Assembly: GCF_900700375.1 (NCBI RefSeq)
Contig: NC_041719.1
Coordinates: 7,760,234 to 7,824,233, forward strand
Reading direction: 5' to 3'
From: Denticeps clupeoides
Lineage: Eukaryota; Chordata; Actinopteri; Clupeiformes; Denticipitidae
Length of the DNA: 64,000 nucleotides
How positions within the stretch are numbered: the first letter of the stretch is position 1; each line of letters begins with the position of its first letter. Below the pieces are notes generated by a model, which made no database searches, was not told the origin of the DNA, and was given only the letters and a program-made list of their open reading frames with translations. Both the position numbers and the translations under genes were made by a program. This document shows, one piece after another, positions 12,297 to 21,224 of this stretch.

Positions 12297-12551
12297 CGAA
12301 GAAAATCTAGACAGAAGTTTTCAAACAATGGTAATAAAATTTACCTTCTCTCTCACAGCAGGTAGAAGGGCATTGAAGCAGGTGGCTAAGAACACCCCTC
12401 CTCCAAAAGAGTTGCTGAAGGCCACAAGTTTTCTGTACCTTTGAGCTTTGTCAAAATCTACCTGCATCACCCGCACAGGGATCAGGATGCCGCCCAGCAT
12501 GAGCCCAAACACTCCTAGCAGGCAGAGGATCTTGGCAATGACGAGGTCCAT
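9892..12551 (-). CDS. slc39a3: Zinc transporter ZIP3
   Basis: ZIP-family importer that moves zinc into the cytosol. Two coding exons, 12551-12345 and 10632-9892, give 948 nt (315 aa; human ZIP3 has 314). Sequence matches ZIP3 rather than ZIP1 or ZIP2 in the start (AKILCLLGVFGLML), in the stretch KEKPSFIDLETFNAG with SDSEYDTPF, and in the C-terminus GYGVLAGLVFIKW. A histidine-rich loop (HQHHSHHHGH) lies near residues 149-157. The transmembrane metal-site histidines appear in HSVFEGLALG (H181) and HETLAAVALG (H208). Upstream splice signals suggest non-coding exons: an acceptor places a 5' UTR exon at 12552-12690, and a donor at 13146 ends an earlier one. The single coding intron is crowded with transposon relics. 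Its neighbour sgta is also its neighbour in human. Confidence 0.95.
11180..11240 (+). repeat. SINE family A head fragment
   Basis: GGTGGTAGTAGCCTAGAGG followed by TTAACACACTCGCCTATGAACC and CCAGGTTC is the tRNA-like head of the SINE. It stops right after box B, where Tc1 sequence begins, so the SINE was truncated by the adjoining rearrangement. Confidence 0.7.
11241..11560 (+). mobile_element. 3' part of a second Tc1 transposon
   Basis: The frame from about 11245 reads SPDLNPIEMVWDELDRRV and KHLWEHLW, the transposase C-terminus of a different Tc1 family from the surrounding relic. The terminal sequence follows: AAGGTGTGTCCAAACCTTTGG with CCTGTACT at about 11525-11555. The 5' part is missing and an internal segment is deleted. 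Confidence 0.75.
12249..12294. repeat. (TA)n microsatellite
   Basis: About 23 uninterrupted TA units in the slc39a3 intron, just beyond the end of the Tc1 relic and about 50 bases from the exon 1 donor. Confidence 0.95.
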
Positions 12552-14242
12552 GTTGGCAGGGGTGCGAGATTCAGGATCACAGATCCACGGATGTCAGATG
12601 CCTTGGCAACAAAGACTCATTTCATGTCATCTCTAATTCTACCACAGCCTGAAGGCATCCGGACCTCAGGTGATGTGCCGATTAACGTCTCTGTAGGAAG
12701 AGCAAACATGTAAACATGCCACGCTGCAAAATTCATTTACGTTTTTTTTTTTTTTTTTCCCCGTGCAATTACCTTCATGGAATCGAGGAATCGGTGGTTC
12801 AATTCGTGGTTACAGGTTCGACAGAGTCAATTTATAAACTCCCAATGTTAGCAAAACTATTTCAACGTCATATGCAAGAGAGGAGCCAATTAATGCTAAC
12901 AGTAACGCGTGTTCTTGCAGTATGTAGTTACTAACCATTTATTAATCATTGCACTCGCAGCAACCTTTTACATTTCACATATTCCGAAATCTATTGAGTA
13001 AAATACCAATAAGACAAGTTAAACACAGTCATGGCGTTACTGCTAGACAAATAGCATTTGCCACTTGCTAGTTAATGCTAGCAATACGCCGTTGTTTATG
13101 GTTTACGTGTCGCTTAGATTATATTCGGCCAGGCGGCTTACTTACCAGTCCTACTTGTCTAGTTTTGCAACGACGTTTTCGTTTACACGAAAGGCTTGAT
13201 TTGCCCATGAAAAAATATCTACTATTTCCATCATGTGCTTAACACTTCCTGCTGTGGATACACCTGCAGTGAGAACCCCCCCCCTCTTCTTTCCCTTCTA
13301 ATGGTACAGTCCAGCTTCGCCGACGGAAAACCCTCACTACGTGTTTCACGTTTCTAGATGTTGAATTAATAATACAACATTGATGATGCTGTGATTGTGC
13401 TTAATGCTTCTCGAGGTTAATAGATTATCAGAGGAGAAATTAGAAATTGTTAAGATATATAATTTCATATATCTTATATTTTCAGGCCTATACTACTTCT
13501 TATATATTTCTAACACCTTTAAACAGCTTGGATTCCATCCTAATAAAATAAACAAACCTTTAAACAGAGAAGATCCAAAATCTCCAAGTTGATTTAATGA
13601 AAATTACACTATTGAGACACAGGAGAAGAAGAGCAGATTTCACATCAATAAAATTGCCAACGACTGACTCATGTAATCTCACTAACGTGCACGTTTACTG
13701 AGGACTGGGGGAAAGAAAAAAAGAAAACACCCAACAGTACAGGATCATACATCATCCTATGTGAAGCTGTCCATAATTCCCATTTCACCATGACATTTGT
13801 ACATGGCAGGGATTTGAAACATCTCAGAGTATATGCAAGTGAGATTGATAATCTATAAATACCTGCAATTCAACCACCCAAGTGCCACTTGACGGACAAT
13901 CCTCTGACAAGTTGTTATATGTGCTACACTGATAACCATTCAGTAATACTGAGGTGCGGCTTGAATCCATTTCAAACAAGAGCTGTTTATTTACATGGAT
14001 CATAACTTTTTGTGAACAGTTTTGGGGCAATTCACTACTGGGCCCTCAACATCTTATTTATTCCTGGGATGAAGTTATTTCCTGGAACTAATACAATTTG
14101 TTGTTGTTGTTTTTAAAAGAACACAATGTCTTCATTCCTGATGTGGCTTCTTTTTGCCTATGAAAGTACATAAAATATGTAGTCATGAAATTGTTATGTA
14201 CAGAGTCCTGAGAATTTGGAATTTGACTTACCTGTTTGAATG
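12552..14242. other. Spacer holding slc39a3 5' UTR exons and the sgta 3' end
   Basis: On the minus strand a splice acceptor before 12690 (CTTCCTACAG) opens the exon that carries the slc39a3 start codon. A donor at 13145 (CTG/GTAAG) ends a likely first exon around 13146-13250, near the slc39a3 promoter. The sgta stop at 14243 is followed 11 bases later by a strong donor-like CAG/GTAAGT, suggesting a 3' UTR intron. No coding sequence is evident. Confidence 0.5.
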
Positions 14243-16283
14243 TCAGTGCTGCTCTTCATTGCTGGCACTTGGTGTCCGGCTGCGGATTTGACTTCTCAGT
14301 TGTTCGATCAACTCCGGGTTCTGCTGCTGCATTTGCTGGGCAAATTGCTGACCCCTACAAAGAACATTGTAATGCATGACCTTGACGACTTGAATTGTGA
14401 CAAATACCCTTGGCCACTTACGCTTGGATAAGGCCAGACAGATCATTAGGACCCCCTGCTCCTCCAGGTGCTGGTGCCGCTGCCGCTGCTGCTGCTGTTG
14501 TTGCTGTTGTTGCTGTTGTTGCCGTTGCTGCTGGCGGGGAGGATGTAGCTCCATAGGCTCCAGACATCATACCAGACATCCTATATAAGAAATAGTGACG
14601 TCTCATTTGGCTTTACTAATGTTTACATAATATTAACGTTTTATTTCACAAGCCACGCGGCGGTCCAAGCAGTTATTACAAATTTACAAAAATAAATTGA
14701 CTGCATAAAATGTTATATTAGTTACAGTTGCTGAACTTGTGGATTATTCATCAAACTTGATGCCTGGAGGAAAAAAAAAAAAGAATAAGGCATTAAACAA
14801 TGAGACAAAGCTCACTATTTTAATTGTAATTTTTTTTTTCCCCAAGAATACTTGGTCCGTACCATGTTCATGAAGCCAGGGTTACTGAGAAGACCTGCCA
14901 GATCAACCCCACCCATGCCTGCTGTCTAGACATGATAAAACAAAACCGTTTGAATGAATGGAGAATTCAGTGATTTTAGCATATGGTGAGTGTTGTTTTA
15001 ATTGGAACATGTTTTAAACTCACTGGACTTGGAATTTCTTTCATTTTTTGCTCGGCTATTTTTAAGTTGGACTTGTACGTTTCATTCTCTGGATCCAACT
15101 CCAAGGCTTTCTTGTAGTAGCCCACAGCTTCTGTGTGTTTGTTCAAACTTGCTAATGCCAGCCTAAGAATATAATATAATTCAATACACTCAATTTGCTC
15201 ATGACAATTACAGCAGCTGTTAGTCGTATGATAACTTACGCCATTCTTCCATGTGCTTTGCTATAATTTGGGTCGATTCCAATCGCCATTTCACAATCTT
15301 GAATTGCTCCAGCATAGTTACCAAGTTTGCTGTATGCAGCAGCCCTGCAATAAATAAACGAAGAACGTAAATCAACAAATTATCCAGCTACGGGCCTGAA
15401 ATAATGATATTTTATTGTTGCATTAACATCTAGGAATCTTCCAATCCGGATTCACATTTAGCAATCAAGCCGAGGGCAAAGCCTGAAGCACAACCAAGCC
15501 AAACTCGCTGTGGCAAGTCTACGGGGAATCAGAGTTTCATTTCAATCAATAACGCAGCCCTAACTAAGAGGTCAACAGTTCAACTACAACACCTAACCAG
15601 CGGCAAGAATGATCCCCGATTACGAATCACCCCCGAACGATACCCACCTGTTACAATAGTAGACGGCATTCTGGGGGTTAATTGCAATGGCCTTAGAATA
15701 TAACTCCACCGCGGCATCGAAATTTTCTACTTTCATTTGGTCGTTGCCTGGAACGAAAGGTGTATTGCAGTCATAAGTGATATGGGATTTATTAAAAAAA
15801 ACAACTCAGAAGAGGAAGCAAACCTTGGGACAACATACCTTCAGATTTAAGTTGCTCAGCCTCCACAACGTCCTCCTCTGTGGGGCATTGGTTATCTAAG
15901 TTGATCTTAACTTGAGGAGCACTGGTATGCTACAACAAAGGTGGCCTCAAAGTCAGTGAAATAGCTGGCACGTGTCACGGTGGATTTTTAAGCAGAAACC
16001 AAACGCTACCTTGCTCGTTGCAGACGCAAAAATCTCTGGTAAGCTTTGAGGAACTGCGAGACTGTGATCTTTCGTGGAGACTTCGAAAGCGGTCTCCATG
16101 CACTGGATCGCAACTGGGGCGGACGTGAGAGTCAAAGACAGGCACACAACATAGCGACAGCAAGGCACCGAGCGGCCGCGTACCTTCTAAACTCTCCTGA
16201 GCGTCTGATGACAGCTCCCCGGAGTTGAGTTGGTCATGGAGGAACTGGATTATGGAGAAAGCAAGACGTTTCGTGTCTGCCAT
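14243..16283 (-). CDS. sgta: Small glutamine-rich TPR-containing protein alpha
   Basis: Cytosolic co-chaperone that hands tail-anchored proteins to the GET/TRC40 pathway and works with BAG6 and HSP70/90 in triage of mislocalised proteins. Ten coding exons: 16283-16184, 16113-16010, 15929-15839, 15747-15648, 15344-15240, 15162-15024, 14925-14863, 14763-14726, 14580-14422 and 14354-14243. They sum to 1011 nt (336 aa; human 313). The N-terminal dimerisation domain (residues 1-70) begins [19 protein letters not shown]. Three TPR motifs span about 90-205 ([35 protein letters not shown]). A methionine/asparagine-rich stretch follows, and the glutamine-rich tail ends [13 protein letters not shown]. 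Exon 9 carries an alanine/threonine-rich insert absent from the human protein. An acceptor at 16318 shows an upstream 5' UTR exon, probably in the CpG-rich block. Confidence 0.95.
14478..14535 (-). repeat. GCA/ACA-rich trinucleotide tract coding Ala/Thr in sgta
   Basis: Coding exon 9 of sgta contains an imperfect repeat of GCA and ACA codons that encodes an alternating threonine-alanine tract running into polyalanine, then a proline-glycine-rich end. In another frame the same DNA would read polyglutamine. Interruptions between GCA, GCG and ACA should limit slippage. Confidence 0.85.
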
Positions 16284-16439
16284 TTCGTCAAGAGGCTGAG
16301 ACCTCCCCGTGTGAGATTCTGGAAAGAGTTAAAAAAAAAAAAAAATCATAATTTTCCAAATCATATTTGTTAAATTAATAAAAGATCCTATGTAGGCAGA
16401 CAGACAGGGCAGAATGCCAACGTCTCAGGTTCAGTCAAA

Positions 16440-17060
16440 GGCTACTGAGAGTTCAAACTAGTCACCTTCGCTGGTCGGGGCATTAAACGACAGACGCGCC
16501 CCGCGTTGTCACACCTGTCGCTCTTACGTTTGCAGCTCTTTGCCTAAAACGCCTGATAACACACACACACACACACACCGACTAGCGGGGTTAGCCAGCT
16601 GGGCGCGGAATGTTCTAGCAAACGCCGGCGAGACGCGCCACCGCGTCCTACTTCCAGGGCGGCCGGTTAACGACGCCAATTCGAATCGGTCCCTCCGGCC
16701 AACGAACGCCAGCGGTCCGGCCGTAGCCGCGGCACGGCAGAAGTGTGCCGCTAGCGAGGTGAGGTGAGGTTAGCCTCGCTAGCCCGCTGGCCGACGGCGC
16801 CTTGTTCGCACAAATTCAGTTCGCGTGGAAATCGGCGGGTCGCGCACACAGACGCGGGACCCCGTTTCTTCGCGTCGCGTTTTCGGAAAGGTCCCCTGGC
16901 GCGGAGACCTCCCCGTCCTTACCGGTCGTCTTCGGCTTCCCAGCGCCCACTTGTGAGAGACCCCTCGCTGTAGGAAGCGACGGCTGGACCGACGGAAGCG
17001 CGTCAGAAGGCGGCCGCTTCGGCGCAGGCGTCACGGGAAATTCAGTTCCCCCTGGCGCGC
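16440..17060. promoter_or_regulatory. CpG-rich block, likely sgta promoter
   Basis: This stretch is far richer in G+C and CpG than its surroundings, with many CG dinucleotides and GGCGG and GGCCG motifs. It lies directly upstream of the sgta translation start exon, beyond its 5' UTR acceptor at 16318. Short open frames exist here on both strands but are expected by chance in GC-rich DNA. Confidence 0.65.
16559..16578. repeat. (CA)n microsatellite
   Basis: Ten CA units at the edge of the CpG-rich block upstream of sgta. Confidence 0.9.
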
Positions 17061-17385
17061 GCTGATTTCAAATCATGACGTCACACGCGGCTGCCACGTT
17101 ACTCGGCTTCTCTTTATTTGGACGTTTTCTCTGCCATTTTTAATGTATGTATTCGAAGCGTCTTTGTTTTTTACAGATACTATTCGAAACGATTGAAGTC
17201 GCCGGAATAGATAGGCGGTAGTCTAGTTGTAAAAGTATATTATGAGTGACTGTTTCCTGTATTCACGTGTAATTATGATTTCCATTAGTGGATGTAGAAT
17301 GGAGAATGGTATACACACACACACACACACACACCCCAATATATTTAATGTATACACAGATATTTTTAATACTTTCATCCACTGT
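17036..17385 (+). repeat. Left arm of a long inverted repeat
   Basis: Pairs in inverted orientation with 19790-20245. The best conserved parts are CCCCCTGGCGCGCGCTGATT followed by TCAAATCATGACGTCACACG (about 17050-17090), TTCGAAGCGTCTTTGTTTTT with the following CAGATACTATTCGAAACG, and GTATATTATGAGTGACTG followed by TTTCCTGTAT. A short block CAGATATTTTTAATACTTTC matches further in. The palindromic CRE TGACGTCA lies in the arm. A (CA)n tract at 17312-17334 lies within this arm only. Confidence 0.85.
17312..17334. repeat. (CA)n microsatellite in the left inverted-repeat arm
   Basis: About 11 CA units. It has no counterpart in the right arm, so it grew or was lost after the arms diverged. Confidence 0.9.
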
Positions 17386-17475
17386 TTTCTCAGACTATTT
17401 ATTGTATAGTGAACTTCTTATTTTATACAGTTGCCATATTCTGAAAATTATGTTCCCCCTATTATTTAAGATAAG

Positions 17476-19332
17476 TCAAAGTCAGCTTTATTGTCAATTC
17501 TGCCACATGTACAGGACATGCAGAGAATTGAAATTACGTTACTCTCAGACCCATACAAGTAACATTAAATACAAAACAGTAACATTGAATACAAAGGTAT
17601 AAATACAATTTTAAAAAACACAATATACAATTTTAAAAACACCATATACAAATAAGGGCACATGGTGGAGACTGCAAACCCATGTAGTGCAACAGAGGTA
17701 AGTTTAAAGTGACAAAGTGACAAGTGAGGTAGTTGGCAGACCAAAGCTGCACAGAGTGACTGGTGCATGGTCAGTTTGTGTGTGTTAGGGTTCAGAAAGT
17801 TTGTGGAGCAGAAGAGGGGAGTGGGGGGAGTGGGGGCAGAGCAGGGAGAGAGTTGAGTTTCCTGACAGCCTGATGGGTGAAGCTGTCCTTCAGTCTGCTG
17901 GTCCTGGCCTGGAGACTCCGCAGTCTCCTCCCTGATGGCAGCAGGCTGAAGAAGGTTTGCATTGGGTGGGTGGGATCAGCTGCTATGCCGAGGACTTTCT
18001 TGGTGAGGCGTGTGCTGTAGATGTCTTGGAGGGAGGGGAGAGGGACACCGATGATTCTCTCAGCTACTCTGACTATGCGTGAGTTTTTTGGCAGGACGCA
18101 TTGCAGGCTCCAAACCACACAGTGATGCAGCTAGACAGGATGCTCTCGATGGTTCCTCGGTAGAATGTGTACATGATGGGGGCTGGTGCTCTTGCTCTTC
18201 TAAGTTTGTGGAGGAAGTAGAGACGCTGCTGTGCTTTCTTGGCCAGTGCAGTGGTGTTATTTGTCCAGGAGAGATCCTCGGTAATGTGCACACCCAGGAA
18301 CTTGGTGCTGCTCACTCTCTCCACAGATGCACCGTTGATGGTCAGAGGAGCATGCTGAGTGTTTCCTCTCCTGAAGTCAACACCAATCTCTTTCGTCTTC
18401 TCCACATTCAGGGAGAGATTGTTGTCTCCGCACCACTTGGCCAGGCGGCTCACCTCGCTTCTGTAGTTAGACTCATCCCTGTTATTAATGAGACCCACCA
18501 CAGTCGTGTCATCCGCAAACTTGATGGAGAGGTTGGAGCAGTGTGACGGAGTGCAGTCGTGGGTCAGCAGAGTGAAGAGAAGGGGGCTCAGCACACATCC
18601 CTGAGGAGCCCCCGTGTTAAGGACGATGGTGCTGGATGTGCTACTGCCAACCCGTACTGTGAGGAAGTCCAACAGCCAGTTACACAGTGAGGTGTTGAGC
18701 CCCAGCTGTCCAGATGTGTGAGTGCTGAGTGGAGTGCAGTGGAGATGGCATCATCGGTTGAGCGGTTGGGCCGATATGCAAACTGGAAGGGGTCCAGTGA
18801 GGGGGGAAGGGCAGACTTAATGTGCTTCATGACTAGCCGTTCAAAGCACTTCATGAGGATGGGGGTAAGTGCAATTGGACGGTAGTCATTAAAGCAGGAG
18901 GGAGATGACTTTTTTGGCACCGGAATGATTGTGGTATCTTTGAAGCAGGTGGGGACGACAGCCTGGGAGAGTGAGATGTTAAAGATGTCTGTGAAGACAT
19001 CAGTGAGTTCCACTGCACAGTCCTTCAGTACACGACCAGGAATGTTGTCAGGGCCCGGAGCTTTGCGAGCGTTGATCCTGCTGAGGGATCTCCTCACACT
19101 GTCCGGGGACAGAGTCAACACCTGGTCACCAGGAGGGGGTGTGGTCTTCTGTGCTGTGGTGCTGTTTTTCCCTTTAAAGCGAGCGAAAAAGGTGTTCAGC
19201 TCGTTCAGCAGGGAGATGGTGCTATCACAGGTCTGTGGAGGGGGCTTGTAATCCGTGATGGTTTGTATGCCCCGCCACAGGCTCCGTGTGTCTCTGCTGT
19301 CTTTGAAGCGACGAGATATTCCTCTGGAGTTA
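17476..19332 (-). mobile_element. L2-type LINE, 5'-truncated and frame-broken
   Basis: Encodes reverse transcriptase of the fish L2/Maui (CR1-related) kind: [73 protein letters not shown] and the catalytic FADDTTVVG. The coding region is split between two frames (18588-19330 and 18073-18672), so it is dead. The endonuclease part is missing, consistent with ordinary 5' truncation. The 3' end reads CAATAAAGCTGACTTTGA on the minus strand. The five-base ATAAG occurs on both sides (17471-17475 and 19333-19337) and looks like the target-site duplication. It landed inside one unit of a local tandem repeat. Confidence 0.9.
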
Positions 19333-19680
19333 ATAAGAAGTATGGCAGATGCCTGAAAATCACTCAGGTACATAATTAGATGTTGTTGATGTAGTAATAT
19401 TAGTACTGAGGTCCCAGAGTTCCTGTTTGCCAGTTGTAGCAGGGGGGAACCAAATTTTCAGGGTACAAGGAAATTATGTTCCCCTTATTATTTAAGATAA
19501 GAAGTATGGCAGATGTCTGAAATCAGTCAGGTACAAAATTACATGTTGCTGTTGTAGTAATATTAATACTGAGGTCTGAAAATTGTCTAAAAATTACCCA
19601 TGTTGCTGATGTAGTATTGGTGGAGGGGCGGTTAAATCCTGGGTACCTGGCAAAAATGTTCCCCCTAAGTTTTCGGTAGG
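19333..19680. repeat. Tandem repeat of about 165 bases, first unit split by the L2
   Basis: Two units share ATAAGAAGTATGGCAGATG, GTAATATTA and TACTGAGGTC (19333-19496 and 19497-19660). Each also contains ATGTTCCCC followed by TTATTATTTAAG. The left edge of the first unit lies before the L2 at 17445-17475 (ATTATGTTCCCCCTATTATT). A third partial start (ATGTTCCCCCTAAG) occurs at 19657. Confidence 0.8.
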
Positions 19681-19789
19681 TTGACCAGACGTCAAATAAG
19701 ATAAGTTTTTAGTTGGAAATTTACCTTGTCATGGCAGAAAATGACAGTAGAAGAGTAGCAAAACATAAATATCATAGAGAATATGCCAT

Positions 19790-20245
19790 ATTCTGGATGA
19801 GAGTATTCAAAATATCTGCATATACAGGAAACAGTCACTCATAATATACATTTCATTTACAGCATTTATCAGATGTCCTTATCCAGAGCAACTTACAGTC
19901 AGTAGTTACAGGGACAGTCCCCCCCTGGAGCAACTTAGGGTTAAGTGTCTTGCTCAGGGACACAAGTAGGTGGGATTTGAACCTGGGTCATAGGTGAGTG
20001 TGTTACCCACTAGGCTACTACCACCCGACAACTAGACAACTAGACTACGGCATATCTACTCCGGCGACTTCAATCGTTTCGAATAGTATCTGTAAAAAAA
20101 CAAAGACGCTTCGAATAAATACATTTAAAAAGGCAGATAAAACTTCTAAATAAAGAAAAGCCGCCTAACGCTGCAGTAGCGTGTGACGTCATGATTTGAA
20201 ATCAGCGCGCGCCAGGGGGATCGTGGGGGGGAACTGAATTGACCG
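19790..20245 (-). repeat. Right arm of the inverted repeat, with a SINE inserted
   Basis: Reverse complement of 17036-17385. The arm is interrupted at 19855-20027 by a SINE that the left arm lacks. It keeps the CRE palindrome TGACGTCA (near 20186) and the outer GC-rich block CAGCGCGCGCCAGGGGG. It has a short extra C/G-rich segment near 20220-20232. By eye the paired parts are roughly 85 percent identical. Confidence 0.85.
19855..20027 (-). repeat. SINE family A copy inside the right inverted-repeat arm
   Basis: Starts with the inverted tail TTTACAGCATTTATCAGATG and ends with the inverted head GTGTTACCCACTAGGCTACT. Because the matching arm at 17036-17385 has no SINE at the corresponding point, the SINE came in after the repeat arms formed. 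Confidence 0.85.
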
Positions 20246-20507
20246 TAACACCTGTGGTGTCGTTGTTCGCCGAGAGACACGCTGGTTTGGACGAAAGGTG
20301 CACAACAACGCGAAAACAGGCGAGATGTTGTCGCTCGGAGACAACACCTCGCTTGACCCTGAGTTCACTGTATAATTCGCAGTAATGTGAGAATGGGGCA
20401 ATTCACTTACAATGTCAGTAAGGAGCGGTCCGGAAGGTCAGCCTTTCGCACCCACCACCCCAATATGGCAAGCGGTTCTTTACATTTAATGCCTAAATGG
20501 ATATTGC

Positions 20508-20707
20508 ATTGCAGATATCCGTCATTTAATTCTATCTAGTAAATAGCAACATTTCAGATATCCACAATTCTTCACATCAACAATTTTGCGTATGTGAAAC
20601 GGGAAGCCGAATGGAAACTTGACTTAATATCCCATTTGATGAAAGTTTTTCGGATATCTGAAAAGTTAATTTTGACCAGGAATAATTAAATTATGGATAT
20701 CTGCAAT
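20508..20707. repeat. Foldback (palindromic) element with GATATC motifs
   Basis: ATTGCAGATATCC at 20508-20520 is mirrored by GGATATCTGCAAT at 20695-20707. TTCAGATATCC near 20553 is mirrored by GGATATCTGAA near 20652. The spacing of the motifs within each arm is nearly equal (about 43-45 bases), so the arms of about 58 bases can pair around an 85-base loop. It carries no reading frame and resembles a small non-autonomous DNA element; I could not define a target-site duplication. Confidence 0.65.
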
Positions 20708-21224
20708 AGTTAGTAAATTAGCTAAATAGTTAGTTAAAACCGCTCGCCATACCCAAACACATGGCATGCCTTACAAGTTCAAGTTCTCATTTCACTTACA
20801 CGGGCAATCTAATGAAGTATTTGCGACAGCGAATAAACATGTTTTGTTGAGGTTTCTTGTGTGTTTGATGCATTTATTTTTCATGTCGAACTGGACTGAC
20901 ACGCACCGCATCTACTAAACGGGATTTTGTTGCCAAGTCTGCCTCTATAAGCAACGTCGGGCGCCCCTCTCGTAATTGGCACTTGTACGGAGTACACTTA
21001 CAGCCACACGTTCTGAACATCACCTGTTTGTTTAGGAACTAAAGAAGAAATTGTCTAAATACGTCAAACATGTCCCCTCCTGCAGTCAGGGTCTCGCATT
21101 AAAACGGCATCGATTGCTTCCTCAGGCCCATGAGCTTGATTCTGACGTGAGATCTGGCAACACCCGCCCCCGCGTCGCTCCGAACACCCAGGCTGGAGCA
21201 CGCTGTCTCACAGTTGCGACAATT

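Larger units (their letters stand above)
16284..21224. other. Divergent intergenic region between sgta and thop1
   Basis: The two genes are transcribed away from each other from this 4.9 kb interval. From left to right it holds the sgta 5' UTR and a CpG-rich block (about 16440-17060), the left arm of an inverted repeat, an L2 LINE, a roughly 165-base tandem repeat, a SINE, the right arm, a GATATC foldback, and the thop1 promoter with its first exon. The two orthologues are also adjacent in human. Much of the distance here comes from insertions. Confidence 0.8.

Noticed and set aside
14397-14606. Antisense and alternate-frame polyglutamine/polycysteine ORFs over the sgta repeat
   Set aside because: They are shadow frames of the GCA/ACA repeat. 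The true frame continues SGTA sequence on both sides and has proper splice junctions.
16540-17065. Several overlapping ORFs in the CpG-rich block upstream of sgta
   Set aside because: GC-rich DNA lacks stops by chance. The frames occur on both strands, show no family resemblance and have no splice or codon support.
18079-19251. Plus-strand ORFs of 155 and 108 codons
   Set aside because: They are antisense shadows of the minus-strand L2 reverse transcriptase.
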